A stretch of DNA of 21,953 bases from Armadillidium nasatum (Eukaryota > Arthropoda > Malacostraca > Isopoda > Armadillidiidae). Location: positions 1-21,953 of the forward strand of contig SEYY01011771.1 of assembly GCA_009176605.1 (NCBI GenBank), written 5' to 3'. The position numbers and the translations under genes were made by a program. This document shows positions 21,268 to 21,953 of this stretch, piece by piece. The notes below the pieces were generated by a model. It made no database searches, had not been told where the DNA came from, and worked only from the letters and a program-made list of their open reading frames with translations. Each line of letters opens with the position of its first letter. Position 1 is the stretch's first letter.

Positions 21268-21953
21268 TCGAAATTATAACATCATTAGCAGTTATGAAAA
21301 TTATAAATAAGATTCCACGGTTTATCATAGTGGTTATCAAAATTATAAAATTTGCACTGCGGTTTATATTCAGGATAGAACCTGGTCCATGTTGACGCTA
21401 CGCCCAAGTTGTGGTCGGTGAAATATTGAAGGGACTTTTCACTAGGCGATATGTCAGTAGAAGTTCTGGATTATTTCATTTTGAACCATCGGTGGAGTAG
21501 TGGTCAACACAACGGACTTCCATCTTTTGGACCCGGGTTCGATTCCTCGAAATTATAACATCATTAGCAGTTATGAAAATTATAAATAAAGATTCCACGT
21601 TTATCATAGTGGTTATCAAATTATAAAAATTTGCACTGCGGTTTATATTCAGGATAGAACCTGGTCCATGTTGACGCTACGCCCAAGTTGTGGTCGGGGA
21701 AATATTGAAGGGACTTTTCACTAGGCGATATGTCAGTAGAAGTTCTGGATTATTTCATTTTGAACCATCGGTGGAGTAGTGGTCAACACAACGGACTTCC
21801 ATCTTTTGGACCCGGGTTCGATTCCTCGAAATTATAACATCATTAGCAGTTATGAAAAAATAAATAAAGATTCCACGGTTTATCATAGTGGTTATCAAAA
21901 AAAAATTTCACTGCAGTTTATATTCAGGAAGAACCTGGTCCCATGTTGACGCT

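Larger units (their letters stand above)
20732..21953. repeat. Tandem tRNA-like satellite (~279-bp unit) arranged as a palindrome
   Basis: Units recur with exact 279-bp spacing on the right (equivalent sites at 21211, 21490 and 21769) and 273 bp on the left (20798 and 21071). The left block (20732-21175) is in minus orientation and the right block (from about 21174) in plus orientation, so they meet head-to-head. Arms of about 417 bp (20732-21148 and 21183-21600) are near-perfect complements around a 34-bp spacer. Units within the right block differ only by a few bases. The array runs off the window. Each unit contains the pol III-like boxes described separately. Confidence 0.95.

Noticed and set aside
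21211..21275. Functional tRNA gene in the satellite
   Set aside because: A and B boxes are clear, but the T-stem is mismatched in most copies and no 7-bp acceptor stem can be formed, so I call it tRNA-derived repeat.

Overview
The window looks like animal nuclear DNA. It is very AT-rich, has long (TA)n arrays, contains one gene split by spliceosomal introns, and is filled with decayed transposons of metazoan families (BEL/Pao, hAT, Tigger/pogo-like, several LINE remnants, MITEs). The LINE and MITE types resemble those common in arthropods, and a decapod crustacean is my best guess. That guess is inference; no taxonomic marker beyond one ribosomal protein is present.

The only gene with an intact coding sequence is ribosomal protein L26 (RpL26) on the + strand: coding exons 14513-14684, 15062-15202 and 17822-17947, giving 144 residues. 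Its second intron has a GC donor (GC-AG intron). The first coding exon begins 4 bases before the ATG, right after a 3' splice site, so at least one noncoding 5' exon lies upstream; a weak candidate ends at 3901. The third intron holds an old minus-strand LINE remnant that was later split by a 1.27-kb internally deleted hAT element.

Layout. 1-2510: a degraded BEL/Pao pol remnant whose reverse-transcriptase part is inverted relative to its RNase H and integrase parts. 2981-3758: a 778-bp (TA)n array. 4863-5222: a foldback MITE-like element; a relative lies at 11163-11350. 5333-7646: a hAT-like element with near-perfect target duplication, carrying a broken LINE (5645-7360). 7947-9020: a Tigger/pogo-like element with TA duplication. 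9965-10935: a possible decayed coding sequence on the minus strand. 12001-12147: a 147-bp hAT MITE with a perfect 8-bp duplication. 14513-18300: RpL26 and its 3' UTR. 18878-19077 and 20381-20587: two copies of one TA-flanked MITE in opposite orientation. 20732-21953: a tandem ~279-bp satellite whose unit carries tRNA-like pol III A and B boxes, arranged as a head-to-head palindrome and running off the end of the window.

The most unusual item is the tRNA-like satellite palindrome. There is no operon-like organisation: apart from RpL26, everything recognised is mobile, repetitive or decayed DNA.
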